A stretch of DNA of 64,000 nucleotides from Neorhodopirellula pilleata (lineage in GTDB: Bacteria > Planctomycetota > Planctomycetia > Pirellulales > Pirellulaceae): contig NZ_SJPM01000004.1 in the NCBI RefSeq assembly GCF_007859915.1, forward strand, positions 368,881 to 432,880. The letters are read 5' to 3'. Positions 25,977-35,711 of the stretch are shown here, one piece after another (position 1 is the stretch's first letter; each line of letters starts with the position of its first letter). The notes under the pieces are model-generated. The model had not been told where the DNA came from. It searched no databases and saw nothing but the letters and a program-made list of their open reading frames with translations. The position numbers and the translations under genes are program-made.

Positions 25977-28784
25977 ATGGTCTCACCACAACCCGCTTTG
26001 GACCTAACCGATATCCAGGGAAATATCCTCAGGGGCTATGGATTTCCATTTTCACGATATCTGTTTTGTCGCATCTTGGATCCCAGCGAGAGCCATGATG
26101 GTCTATCGGCCCGCCGAACGATTTCGGGATTGATTCCCGACATCACGACATCGGAGTGGTGGCGAGGCGAGAAGCCGCAACAGACCCTAAACATCGCGAT
26201 CTCATACCCCGGATTACAGAAACTGAAACTGCCGGCAGAGTCCTTGGCCGGATTCCCGTTCGAATTCCAGGAAGGGATGCTCAAACGCTCGATCAATTTG
26301 AATCACGTGCGTAAGAACTCGCCGGAACATTGGGAAACCATTTGGCGACAGGAAAGCGTTGATTTATTATTGGTGATTAATGCATTAAGCGAAGACGCTC
26401 GCGAGCAGATGACCAGCAACGTGCAAGCTCGTATCGAGCAGCATGGCGGGATCTTGATTCTCGGTTCGCAAGACGGAGCGGCATTGGTCGTCGATGGCGA
26501 GCCGACCAAGAAAGAACACTTCGGATACACCGATGGGATTGGCAATCCGGACATCCTTGGTTCGGGCATTCCCGCTCGTCCAGGTCGAGGAGTTCCGGTC
26601 CCGGGGGGGAAGTGGGAGCCGGTCAAGACGGGCGAATTCTTACTCGGTTATCTTGATGAAGGCGGCGAAGTGCCGGCCTCGCCTCGGCCTCATTTGTTGT
26701 CCCGCAATAGCTCGTTCCTGGTTTACCTGAAGCTGCACCAGAACGTCGCAGCGTTTCGAGAATTCACCAAGAAACAGGCCGAGCATTATCCCGGTGGCGA
26801 AGAGCTAGTCAAAGCCAAAATGATCGGGCGTTGGGACGACGGCACCCCGATGCAGTTGTGTCCGTTTCACAAGGACGCCTCCGTCGCCAATGATCCGATG
26901 CGTAATAATGATTTCTCCTATGCTGACGATCCCGACGGAACTCGAGTTCCACTGGGATCGCACGTCAGACGCATGAATCCTCGCGACACGTTCGGATTCG
27001 ATGGACGGTTGGCGTGCCGCCATCGCATTGCTCGCCGAGGATTGCCGTATGGAAAATGGGTGCCCTACGACCAAACCGCCGACGACACGGAAGAACGCGG
27101 CATCAACTTCATGGTGGTCAACGCGAGCATCAACCGCCAGTTTGAGTTCGTGTGGAAAGAATGGGTGAACTACGGCAACGACTTCGGGCTGGGCAACGAC
27201 CGCGACCCGATCATGGGAAACCATACCGGTCAAGGTTCGATGGTCATTCCCGGTGACCCCGAGCGACCCGAAGCTCAACCGGCACACTTTCTGACGGATA
27301 TCCCGCAGTTCGTTGAACTGCGAGGTGGCGGATATTTCTTCTTGCCCAGCCTGACGGCGTTGCGTTTAATTGCCCAGGGGCGCGTCATGGAAGAACTGTC
27401 GACATATGACCCGGCCGCGACTTTGCCGCCTGCGGTCGATACGCCGGCGGTACCGCCACCGGATATCGATCCGCCCCGTCGAGATCCAACCGATGCGATG
27501 AAGCCTCAATCGTTTTGGGCATGGCTGAGCTCGCTTCCTTCACGATTGTTCGCCGCAGTGGGGGCCTGGATCAGTGCCGCGATGAGTGCCTGGATTGCCA
27601 AGCATCAGTTGACGTTTTTCTGGTTGCTGAGAACCTTCAAGCCGATCTTCAAGAAAGGCGATGTTTACCTCGTCGCGCGGTATCGCGATGTTGTCGAAGT
27701 CTTAAACGCCAAGCAAGCGTTCTTTGTCACGTATGGCGAAAAGATGTCGCGGCTGACCAATGGCGGTGAGTTCTTCCTGGGAATGCAGCCTTCGGAAACG
27801 TACGAGCGAGATGTCTCCAACATGCGAGAGGCGACTCGCCGGACCGATGCCGCCCAGATCATTGTGCCATCGATACAGCAGTCCGCCGACGCGATCATCA
27901 AGAAGTCCGAAGGCCACCTGAACGTGGCGACGGACTTGGGTTTGATCGTGCCGACCCATCTGACGCGGGACTATCTGGGGATCACGAACGACGACGACAT
28001 GCGGTTCGCGGAACATGCGAGCTTGATGTTTCGTTATCTGTTCATTCCCGATAACCCACCGGAGGTCGACGCCAAGGCATTGCGTGCGGCGACGGAATGT
28101 CGCGAAGCGATTGATCAGCAAATCCAAGATCAGAAGAAAAATCCGAATGAGATGACAGTGCTCGGTCGGTGTTTGCAAATGCAGCGTGACGGCTTTGAAC
28201 GGATGGATGATGTACAAATTCGCAGCAACCTGCTGGGACTATTGGTTGGCATGATCCCGACGACCGCAAAGTGCGTGGCGCAAGCTTTGGACCAACTTCT
28301 CGATCGGCCACAACAGCTAGCTGGGGCTCAACAAGCCGCGCTCGCCAACGATGACGAACTTTTGTCGAAGTACGTATTCGAAGCTTTGCGGTTCAATCCA
28401 CAAAACCCAGGGCTGTTTCGGGTGGTCGCGGAGGATTATCGACTCGCCGGGAAGCGGTTGCCCGTCGGTGCCCGAGTGGTCGCGTTGACTTGGTCGGCGA
28501 TGTTTGATCGTCGTGAATTGGATTCACCCAATGAGTTCCGTATCGATCGCCCGGCCAGCCACTACCTGCATTTCGGCGCGGGCATGCATGAATGCTTCGG
28601 CCAACGAATCAGCCAGTTGCAAATTCCAGGAATTTTAAAACCACTTTTGCAACAACCCGGCCTTCGGCGTGCCGAGGGTGACTCCGGTCGCCTTCAAATG
28701 GCCGGGCCTTTTCCTTCGAGCCTCATTGTCGATTTCAACCCGCCCACCATCCCGCCAGACACAAGGCGCAGTCCGGATGCCTGA
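25977..28784 (+). CDS. DyP-type peroxidase fused to cytochrome P450
   Basis: 935 residues, one continuous frame. Residues 1-475 are a dye-decolorising peroxidase: DIQGNILRGYGF, HFGYTDGIGNPD (GxxDG, Asp186), SHVRRMNPRD (proximal His329) and GINFMVVNASINRQFEFVW. A Pro-rich linker (~477-505) and a hydrophobic/amphipathic stretch (~512-552) follow. Residues ~550-930 are a P450: EALR (E802/R805), PxxF-type segment DSPNEFRIDRP, and the heme-thiolate loop FGAGMHECFG (Cys873). The I-helix reads LVGMIPTT, without the usual acidic residue before Thr. Two hemes are expected. Layout recalls fungal peroxidase-P450 oxylipin synthases, but the peroxidase is of another family. No reductase gene is nearby. 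Confidence 0.93.
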   Translation: MVSPQPALDLTDIQGNILRGYGFPFSRYLFCRILDPSESHDGLSARRTISGLIPDITTSEWWRGEKPQQTLNIAISYPGLQKLKLPAESLAGFPFEFQEGMLKRSINLNHVRKNSPEHWETIWRQESVDLLLVINALSEDAREQMTSNVQARIEQHGGILILGSQDGAALVVDGEPTKKEHFGYTDGIGNPDILGSGIPARPGRGVPVPGGKWEPVKTGEFLLGYLDEGGEVPASPRPHLLSRNSSFLVYLKLHQNVAAFREFTKKQAEHYPGGEELVKAKMIGRWDDGTPMQLCPFHKDASVANDPMRNNDFSYADDPDGTRVPLGSHVRRMNPRDTFGFDGRLACRHRIARRGLPYGKWVPYDQTADDTEERGINFMVVNASINRQFEFVWKEWVNYGNDFGLGNDRDPIMGNHTGQGSMVIPGDPERPEAQPAHFLTDIPQFVELRGGGYFFLPSLTALRLIAQGRVMEELSTYDPAATLPPAVDTPAVPPPDIDPPRRDPTDAMKPQSFWAWLSSLPSRLFAAVGAWISAAMSAWIAKHQLTFFWLLRTFKPIFKKGDVYLVARYRDVVEVLNAKQAFFVTYGEKMSRLTNGGEFFLGMQPSETYERDVSNMREATRRTDAAQIIVPSIQQSADAIIKKSEGHLNVATDLGLIVPTHLTRDYLGITNDDDMRFAEHASLMFRYLFIPDNPPEVDAKALRAATECREAIDQQIQDQKKNPNEMTVLGRCLQMQRDGFERMDDVQIRSNLLGLLVGMIPTTAKCVAQALDQLLDRPQQLAGAQQAALANDDELLSKYVFEALRFNPQNPGLFRVVAEDYRLAGKRLPVGARVVALTWSAMFDRRELDSPNEFRIDRPASHYLHFGAGMHECFGQRISQLQIPGILKPLLQQPGLRRAEGDSGRLQMAGPFPSSLIVDFNPPTIPPDTRRSPDA

Positions 28785-29265
28785 GAACACTCGTCAAACG
28801 GTCGTCACACGGACCGAACAGTATCAATACCTTCAGAACTACTACGATCGGTGGCAACGCAGCTTTCTTTCGATCGGAGCGTTGTACGATGGATTCTTTG
28901 GCGTCCTCGTCTCCTTCGCCCCGATTTGGACCACGACCTTCTTTGATTTGATCACCCCCAAACCGGGCGCGGATAGCATTTGGTTGAGGCTCGTCGGAGT
29001 GTTTCTGGTCATCATGGCGTTGCTGTATTTGCTGGCCGCTCGTGACCCGAATCGCTACATGGGGATTGTGCTGGTTTGCATTGTCGGCAAAATTTGGTCC
29101 GTCGGGTTTTATTCTTACTATTGCTATATCCTGGATGCTCCCAAGCCGTTCATGATCTTTGCCGGGCTCGATTTTGTGTTCTTCTTTCTGCACATCTGGG
29201 CCTTGGGACCCGATCGATGGCGGCGAAGCTCAGCGGCGATCGCCAAGGCCAACCTCTATCCTTGA
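28777..29265 (+). CDS. four-helix integral membrane protein, function unknown
   Basis: 162 residues from ATG 28777, whose ATGCCTGA overlaps the stop of the fusion gene (translational coupling). About four hydrophobic helices: SFLSIGALYDGFFGVLVSFA, LVGVFLVIMALLYLLAA, YMGIVLVCIVGKIWSVGFY and FMIFAGLDFVFFFLHIWAL. No charged active site seen. Small planctomycete membrane proteins of this shape have no known role; here coupling suggests it works with the DyP-P450, perhaps as a membrane anchor or electron/lipid partner (inference). Confidence 0.8.
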   Translation: MPENTRQTVVTRTEQYQYLQNYYDRWQRSFLSIGALYDGFFGVLVSFAPIWTTTFFDLITPKPGADSIWLRLVGVFLVIMALLYLLAARDPNRYMGIVLVCIVGKIWSVGFYSYYCYILDAPKPFMIFAGLDFVFFFLHIWALGPDRWRRSSAAIAKANLYP

Positions 29266-29283
29266 AATTTCAAACAAAGTTCA

Positions 29284-32200
29284 TTGTCCCAAAAGTCGAG
29301 CACCACCTTCAGCGGGAACCGTCGATTTCAAGTCCTCCGCAAGCTCGGCGAGGGCGGGATGGGGGCTGTGTTTCTTGTACACGATACGGAACTGAGTTCT
29401 GACGTCGCGCTGAAGTTGTTGCCGCGAGTCAATGCCAAGACGCTCGCGAGATTCAAGCGAGAGTTTCGGTCACTTGCCAACATCGTGCACCCCAATCTCG
29501 TTTCTCTGTACGAGTTGATTTCCGATGGCGACCAATGGTACTTCACCATGGAATACGTCCAGGGTTCCATGTTCAACGCGGTGCCGCTTGCGGACACCTT
29601 TGATACCGACGAAGCCAACGCGCCGACATCCGAGGTGGACCTCGCGACCCGCGAGGCGACCTCGACGGATTTGTCCGGCGAAGAAGAACCGACACTCTAT
29701 CCTCCGGTTTTATCCAATCTTGACTGGGACAGCGTAAGGCAAGCTTACGCTCAGCTCGCTGCGGGAATCGAGGCGCTGCATTCATTCGGAAAGATCCATC
29801 GCGACATCAAGCCGTCCAATGTGATGATGCGAGAGAATGGGCAAGTCGTGATTTTGGACTTTGGATTGATCGCGGAAGGCTTTCCCATCAGCCCATCACC
29901 CGAGAGCGACGCCGGCGGTTCCTCTTCATGGCGTTCCGATTCGCACGAAGGCAATGACGAGGTTGTTGGTACGGTTCGGTACATGTCACCCGAATGCGCC
30001 GCCGGTGGAAGTGTCACCGCCGCGAGTGATTGGTATGCGATCGGTGTCATGCTTTACGAAACGTTGGTGGGCAAGCCGCCATTTTCAGGTCGACTCCTGA
30101 AGGTGCTTTCGCTCAAACAACGGATGGTCCCCACGCCGGTTGCCGAACTGGTCCCAGGAGTGCCCGAGGATCTAGCTAAATTATGCGATCAACTGTTGTC
30201 GATCGACCCGAACGATCGGCCCGATTATCCCGAAATCGTCCAAGTTCTTGGCAAGCCTCCAACTTCGACGGTCAAATCGGTCGTCCCCAAACAGATCTTT
30301 GTCGGTCGATCGGCACAGCAAAAGCAATTGCAAACCGCGTTCAAGCGGGCAAAAAGTGGCCACCGTGTCAGTGTGGTCGTTTCGGGTGAATCCGGGTTTG
30401 GCAAAACCGCAGCCGTTGAGAATTTCCTCGAGCATCTCAAGTCTCAACCCAGCATCATCATCAGTGGTCGCTGTTTCGAACAAGAGTCGGTTCCCTTCAA
30501 GACGCTCGATAGCCTAGTGGACTCACTGTCGAGATACCTCAATGGATTGACGAACCTTGAGCTTGCGAGGCTGATTCCCCGGCATGCAGGAAAGCTCGGT
30601 CGATTGTTCCCCGTGATGAGTCAAATCAGCGGCTTCGATCCCGGCGGTGCGAACGATGACCTGTCCGATCGCGAAGCCCGACGACTCGCATTTGAAGCCT
30701 TCTCGGAATTACTCGCTCGAATCGGAGATATCCATCCGCTAATCCTTTCCATCGACGACCTTCAGTGGGGAGACAGCGACAGCGTCGAAGCGATTCGGGA
30801 GTTGATTTGTTCCAAGACGCCCGCGCGGATCTTGATGATCGCCAGTCACCGGTCGGAGTATCCCTTGCCCGATGGATACGCACAGCTATTCGACGTACTG
30901 GAAAAGGACTGGAACGACGACTTTAATCGCGTGTCGATCGGACCACTCAATCGTCAAGAATCCGAAGACGTCATTTCAGGGTATTTGAAAGACGAACGTT
31001 TACCGCCTGATACGATCGATCGAATCATTTCGGAAGCCCAAGGTAGCCCACTGTTTCTTCAGCAGTTGGTTCAGTACTTCCTCGACTTCCCTTCCCGATC
31101 ACCCGGCCAAACGTTGGGATTGAACCAAGTCATCCTCGGTCGTGTCGAAACGCTCGACACCGATGGCCGTCGCTTTCTCGAGATGCTTGCCATCGTTGGT
31201 AAGCCGACTCCGCTCGCCGCTTTACTTCGTGGTATTCCCGAGATCGCTGACCCGCAACACATCGTGGCGGAACTGCGTTCGGAGAAACTCTTGAGTGGGG
31301 CTGCCGCGCACGCGGCTGATAACATCCAGATCTACCATGATCGAGTGCGTGAATCGATCGTTCAATCACTTCCCACCGAACAAAAACAAGACTGCCATCT
31401 TCGATGGGCAAAATTTCTGCTTACCCAGCCCGATTCCGACCCTGAATCACTGGCGGTTCATTTTCGCGGCGGGGGCGATTTTCCCACGGCGGGAACTTGG
31501 TACGCCATCGCGGCGGAAGCTTCCGCCAAGGCATTGGCGTTCGACCATGCCGCCTATTTGTATGAACAATCGCTCGCACTGAAATCCGTTGACGCCGATG
31601 AAGAGTTGAAACTTCGCTCGGGGCTCGCCCAAGCCTACGTCAACGCGGGTCGGGGCAAACACGCGGCTGAACAGTATCTCTGTGTCGCCGAACTATCCGA
31701 GCCGTCACAACGCGCGAACTTGAAAGCCATGGCCGCAGGACAGTTATGCATTAGCGGCAACATCGATCTAGGGCTTTCGACCTTCGCAGAGGTACTCAAG
31801 AGTTATCGCCTTAAGTTGCCGACCAAACGAAACGCCATTTTAATCGACTTGCTCGGTCAGCGAGCTCGCTTGAAGTTGGGCGGATTGCGAATTCGAACCC
31901 GGCCTGCGGACGAACAGGATCCCGCACAATTGCAACGGATCGATAGTCTTTGGGGCATCGCCGCGGGCCTGTCAACGGTCAACAACATCGCCGGTGCCGC
32001 GCTGCAGACCAGACTGCTGTGCGAAAGCCTCAAGAGTGGCGACGCGCATCGAATCGCCCGCTCGCTGGCATGGGAAGCCTTCATGGTCAGCACGAGCGGG
32101 AAGTATTTGAAGGCGGCCTCTCTACTGAAAAATGCCAATCGTTTAGCCGAAGAGTCAGGGAATCCTCATGCGCTCGGCGTGTGCTTGATGGTGAAGGGAC

Positions 32201-33072
32201 TCATTGAGTTTCAAGAAGCGAAGTTCACTAAATCGGTCGCGTCCTTGCAGGTCGCCGAAGATCATTTTCGAACCCAATCCATCGGCGGATGGTGGGAGCG
32301 TTCCACCATTCGATGGATCCAAGGCACGTGCCTGCTGCACGCCGGAGACATGGATCAAGTTCAAGCGGCTATGAAGCGTGATTTCCTTGACGCCCGGGAA
32401 CGTGGTGATCTGTACGCACTTACCAACATGCAAGCGTTTCTGATTCCGTTCCTGGATCTAAGCAAAGGAGACCTTGACCACGCACATGAATCTATCCGAT
32501 TGGCGCGAGCATCGTGGAATCACTCGGGGTTCCACTACCAACATTTGCAAAGCTCTTTCATCGAATGCCTGATCGCCCTTTACAATGGTGAAGGTGAAAA
32601 GGCACTCGCCACGCTCGAGACTTTTTGGCCGAACATGAAAAGTGCTCTGGTTTTGCACAACAAATTTGTTCGCGTGATGATGGTCGACACGCGGGCCACA
32701 TGCACACTCGCCGCCGCCGATCAATCACCGCAACGACAAGCCTTGTTACGCACGGCCGAAGCACTTGCTAAATCATTGCGGCGTGAAGGCGATGCGTGGA
32801 GCAACGTATTTGCCAATCGGATATTGGGTGGAGTCGCCAAGGCTCAAGGTGACAACTCCAACGCCATCAAGTATTGGAAGGATGCCAAGAAAGGTTTCGA
32901 AGAGTTCGAAATGAAATTGCACGTCGGTTCGGTCGGCATGGCGTTGGCGACGGTTCTTCCCACTGGCGAGGCCGACACGGCACGGCGGGAGGCGGAACAA
33001 ACCTTCGCTGCCTGCGGAGTGGCCGCCACACACTCGTTCGGGAACTGTCTGACGTGGTGTGGGCCTCAATAG
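29284..33072 (+). CDS. Ser/Thr protein kinase with AAA-type ATPase and TPR-like C-terminus (PknK-like)
   Basis: 1262 residues, TTG start, 18 bases after the membrane-protein gene. Kinase domain ~15-325: LGEGGMGAVF (22-27 loop), VALK (Lys44), HRDIKPSN (172-179), DFG (192-194), RYMSPECAAGG. Then a STAND/AAA ATPase: FVGRSAQQKQLQ, P-loop VSGESGFGKT (~368-375), Walker B LILSIDDLQWGDSDS. The C-terminal half is helical with repeated Ala-rich pairs (AAYLYEQSLALK, AEQYLCVAELSE), as in TPR arrays. No TM or HTH found. Likely a signalling regulator for the operon; both kinase and ATPase sites look intact. Confidence 0.92.
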   Translation: MSQKSSTTFSGNRRFQVLRKLGEGGMGAVFLVHDTELSSDVALKLLPRVNAKTLARFKREFRSLANIVHPNLVSLYELISDGDQWYFTMEYVQGSMFNAVPLADTFDTDEANAPTSEVDLATREATSTDLSGEEEPTLYPPVLSNLDWDSVRQAYAQLAAGIEALHSFGKIHRDIKPSNVMMRENGQVVILDFGLIAEGFPISPSPESDAGGSSSWRSDSHEGNDEVVGTVRYMSPECAAGGSVTAASDWYAIGVMLYETLVGKPPFSGRLLKVLSLKQRMVPTPVAELVPGVPEDLAKLCDQLLSIDPNDRPDYPEIVQVLGKPPTSTVKSVVPKQIFVGRSAQQKQLQTAFKRAKSGHRVSVVVSGESGFGKTAAVENFLEHLKSQPSIIISGRCFEQESVPFKTLDSLVDSLSRYLNGLTNLELARLIPRHAGKLGRLFPVMSQISGFDPGGANDDLSDREARRLAFEAFSELLARIGDIHPLILSIDDLQWGDSDSVEAIRELICSKTPARILMIASHRSEYPLPDGYAQLFDVLEKDWNDDFNRVSIGPLNRQESEDVISGYLKDERLPPDTIDRIISEAQGSPLFLQQLVQYFLDFPSRSPGQTLGLNQVILGRVETLDTDGRRFLEMLAIVGKPTPLAALLRGIPEIADPQHIVAELRSEKLLSGAAAHAADNIQIYHDRVRESIVQSLPTEQKQDCHLRWAKFLLTQPDSDPESLAVHFRGGGDFPTAGTWYAIAAEASAKALAFDHAAYLYEQSLALKSVDADEELKLRSGLAQAYVNAGRGKHAAEQYLCVAELSEPSQRANLKAMAAGQLCISGNIDLGLSTFAEVLKSYRLKLPTKRNAILIDLLGQRARLKLGGLRIRTRPADEQDPAQLQRIDSLWGIAAGLSTVNNIAGAALQTRLLCESLKSGDAHRIARSLAWEAFMVSTSGKYLKAASLLKNANRLAEESGNPHALGVCLMVKGLIEFQEAKFTKSVASLQVAEDHFRTQSIGGWWERSTIRWIQGTCLLHAGDMDQVQAAMKRDFLDARERGDLYALTNMQAFLIPFLDLSKGDLDHAHESIRLARASWNHSGFHYQHLQSSFIECLIALYNGEGEKALATLETFWPNMKSALVLHNKFVRVMMVDTRATCTLAAADQSPQRQALLRTAEALAKSLRREGDAWSNVFANRILGGVAKAQGDNSNAIKYWKDAKKGFEEFEMKLHVGSVGMALATVLPTGEADTARREAEQTFAACGVAATHSFGNCLTWCGPQ

Positions 33073-34352
33073 TCAAATGCCAACGACATCAAGATCGCAT
33101 GCGAGTCCACCGAATCGGTGACATTCGAGTTCGGGATCGCACCCCCGGGAGTCACAAATGGTCCGGACACTTCACTTTTTGGTGAGTGATAATAGGTGAA
33201 GTGAGTGCTAAAGAAATCCGTGAATCGTTTCGATACACCCGCGGATAAAATGTGCTGGTAGTATGCGGGCGAACCAATGTTGAAGGCCGCCACCGCGTTC
33301 GGAACCGGATCCTCGGTCGTGAACCAACCGATTCGAACCGAACATGTTTCGCTGAACTCTTTCTGCAAGCCCAGTGACAACGACCAGACGCTTTCCCATC
33401 CAACGCCTCGCACCGATCCGTCAGGATTGAAACCTGAATCGGATAAAACCGCAACGCTTTCGTAGTCCACGTATCGAACGTCGGCCGCAATCAACCACTG
33501 TGGAATGCCTTCGTAAGACATCCCCAAAGAATAGATCGGTGGAAGGTCCAAGTCGAACGTCAACGCTCGCGGACGCCCCAATTCATCGGAGGCATTCACC
33601 TTGATTTTCTCAAGCCAATTGGGCGACTTGTACGAGAAGCCCAGATTGAGCCCGGACTCCATCGTGTAGTATCCGCCGATTTGAAAACCCAAACCATAGT
33701 GTGGATGAGTCCCGATCGCCGACGGGTAGCTGAACGTGCCGTCGCCATTGGCATCGTCCGGCGCGACTAAACTAACCGGCGATAATTGAAGCGTTGCCAG
33801 CGTAATGATGGGACTGAGACCCAACGAGAAACGCTCGGTGATTTGTCCCGCGATGGTCGGCGTGAATTGCTGCAATGACAACAGATTGAATGCCTGCCCG
33901 ACACCAGCGCCGGTGGGCGGCGGTGGCGAAAGGATCGGATTGGTTTCGTCGGCAGGGTAGTTCCCAAAAAGTCCACCCGCCGAGAACATCCCCAAACCCA
34001 GAGTGATCTCCGGAAGGGATTCAAGGCGGTATACGAACGCCGTCGTCGCCAACGGAAAAATCCCGACTTCCGCGCTCGTTTGTCCGCTCGAACCAAATGC
34101 ACTCGACGAAACCTGCTCGTTGATAAATGGAACCTCGATGCTCCATACGATGTGGTTGTCATCGACGCCGGTCAACGTCGCTGGATTGAAGAACATCGCA
34201 CCTGCGGAATCAACGGAATTCCCCGTGGCAGCACCCGCCATGCTGCGGTTGACCGCTCCAACGCCGGGAGTCATCAAGCCTTGACCAAGACCCACCTGAT
34301 GGCACATTACTATCGCGAAGATCGCAAGGCAGTTTGCGATTGACTTGACCAT
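33066..34352 (-). CDS. outer-membrane channel, OmpP1/FadL/TodX family
   Basis: 428 residues from ATG 34352 (MVKSIANCLAIFAIVMCHQVGLGQ signal peptide). FadL traits: GLMTPGVGAVNRSMAGAATG, SAGAMFFNPATLTGV (the NPA hatch segment), then alternating beta strands such as GLGFQIGGYYTMESGLNLGF and SLGLQKEFSETCSVRIGW, ending in LMSLAFDY with aromatic C-terminus. The family imports long-chain fatty acids or aromatic hydrocarbons across the outer membrane. It converges on the kinase gene with a 7-base overlap; shared function with the DyP-P450 operon is inference. Confidence 0.9.
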   Translation of the reverse strand: MVKSIANCLAIFAIVMCHQVGLGQGLMTPGVGAVNRSMAGAATGNSVDSAGAMFFNPATLTGVDDNHIVWSIEVPFINEQVSSSAFGSSGQTSAEVGIFPLATTAFVYRLESLPEITLGLGMFSAGGLFGNYPADETNPILSPPPPTGAGVGQAFNLLSLQQFTPTIAGQITERFSLGLSPIITLATLQLSPVSLVAPDDANGDGTFSYPSAIGTHPHYGLGFQIGGYYTMESGLNLGFSYKSPNWLEKIKVNASDELGRPRALTFDLDLPPIYSLGMSYEGIPQWLIAADVRYVDYESVAVLSDSGFNPDGSVRGVGWESVWSLSLGLQKEFSETCSVRIGWFTTEDPVPNAVAAFNIGSPAYYQHILSAGVSKRFTDFFSTHFTYYHSPKSEVSGPFVTPGGAIPNSNVTDSVDSHAILMSLAFDY

Positions 34353-34474
34353 GCATCCATTCCAACGAAGGCCCAAAAGCCGCTAAAGATACGCCCTGCC
34401 CTACGGTTGAATCTTGAAAAAACAGCAGGGCGAAAAGTCAGCGCAATCGGAATAATCCGAACTCCACTTGCGGT

Positions 34475-35235
34475 CTATCGGCAAGCCCAGGAATGGGGGT
34501 TGAGCGATTTCGTAAAGAACTGGACTAAAAGCACAACGACGCCTGACACCGTTGCCATTCTCGCTTGGTCTTCACAAATTAGTTCGGCAATGATCGGATT
34601 GAAATCGCCGAACCGACCTTGGCTTTGAGAGCCTTGTGGAATCCCGGGGTCGACTCGTCCATCCAAAGGATAAACGTTGACGATCAGAATTTTTTCCCCA
34701 CGTTTCCAAGAGGATGCTCGGGGCCAAAGTGTCGGAAAGATACTTGGTTCGCAGCCGTCGTCATCATCTAGTTCGTCATTGGGATCTGCCTTCCAATCAT
34801 CGGTTGTGAAGACACGTTCGTTCTTTTTGCGTTTGCAGTCTCGACACCGCTCGTCGTCGGCAGCCGCCGAAAGCATCGTCACGGTGGCGATCGTAGCGGC
34901 TCGGGCCAGCGGGTCGGTGGGCAGGATATCCGTCGTGGAGGCCATCGCGAGTTCGGGATTGCCGACCGGGAAGTCGTCGCTCAGTTTCCAGACCTGCGTC
35001 CCGGCAAGAAACAATTCGGCAAACGCTTGACGATCTGCGCCGGTGCCCCGGCCGCGTGAGCCGCTTTGCTGATTGCGCACCTCCGCCACGACGCATTCCG
35101 CTAGCGAGCACTCCCGCGACACTGCCCGAGACCGTCGTCAGCTTGTGACCGATCTTGAACGAAGATTTCAAGACGTCCCCGCCGACCGGGATTAACCCGA
35201 TCGCAGTGATGCCGATCTCTGTGATGACAGAACAT
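34475..35235 (-). pseudogene. pretoxin/Rhs-like C-terminal remnant, frameshifted
   Basis: Two frames on the minus strand share one apparent protein. Upstream (about 35235-35090): EIGITAIGLIPVGGDVLKSS, a pattern common in the pretoxin linkers of polymorphic toxins. Downstream (35122-34475): AFAELFLAGTQVWKLSDD, DDERCRDCKRKKNERVF, KILIVNVYPLDGR. The switch lies near 35050-35100. No intact toxin, immunity gene or start was found. It looks like a decayed toxin tip. Low confidence in function; moderate in its being broken coding DNA. Confidence 0.4.
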
Positions 35236-35460
35236 GGATGGCACCATCCGCCATCCGCGATCCGGCGTTACCAGCGTTGGTTGGCACTGGTTGTGTTTTT
35301 GGGTGGCACCAATTGTGTTTCGAACAAAAGAGTAGATCGAACTCTCGGCTGACTTGATATTGCGAAACGGCACAGTATATTCACGCGAATGCGCGACGCC
35401 ATTTCGGATTGCACTGTGCCCGAATTCTTGCGACGTTCCGAAAACAAACTGGATATCATT

Positions 35461-35640
35461 GTGAAGAATTATTGGCACATTTTCGTTGTAAGTTTCGCGT
35501 TTGTGGTTGCTGGATGTGGGAGCGGGCAAGAAAGCTCCAACGTTGCTGAAAATGCTGGTGCCAAGGCGATCGCTGATTACGAAGCAGCGCAACTTGCTAA
35601 AGAGAAAGCGAGCAACGAGTTTGAATCGTCTGGTAGGTAA
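35461..35640 (+). CDS. small lipoprotein
   Basis: 59 residues from the GTG at 35461 (MKNYWHIFVVSFAFVVAGCGSG). The lipobox VAGC marks Cys18 as the lipidated residue. The mature part is short and helical (KAIADYEAAQLAKEKASNEF). Small lipoproteins of this kind often sit beside DUF1559 genes in planctomycetes, as here, but convergent. The role is unknown. The ATG at 35389 would give a longer form with a poorer leader. Confidence 0.6.
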   Translation: MKNYWHIFVVSFAFVVAGCGSGQESSNVAENAGAKAIADYEAAQLAKEKASNEFESSGR

Positions 35641-35645
35641 AACAA

Positions 35646-35678
35646 AAAACCTCAATCCCGACTAGGAATTGAGGTTTT
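35646..35678. terminator. bidirectional terminator
   Basis: AAAACCTCAAT (35646-35656) and ATTGAGGTTTT (35668-35678) form a perfect 11-bp stem with an 11-base loop, with A- and T-runs on the two sides. It lies between the convergent lipoprotein and DUF1559 genes. Confidence 0.85.
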
Positions 35679-35711
35679 GTTTATTCAAGAGCAAGCGTAT
35701 TGCTGATCGAC

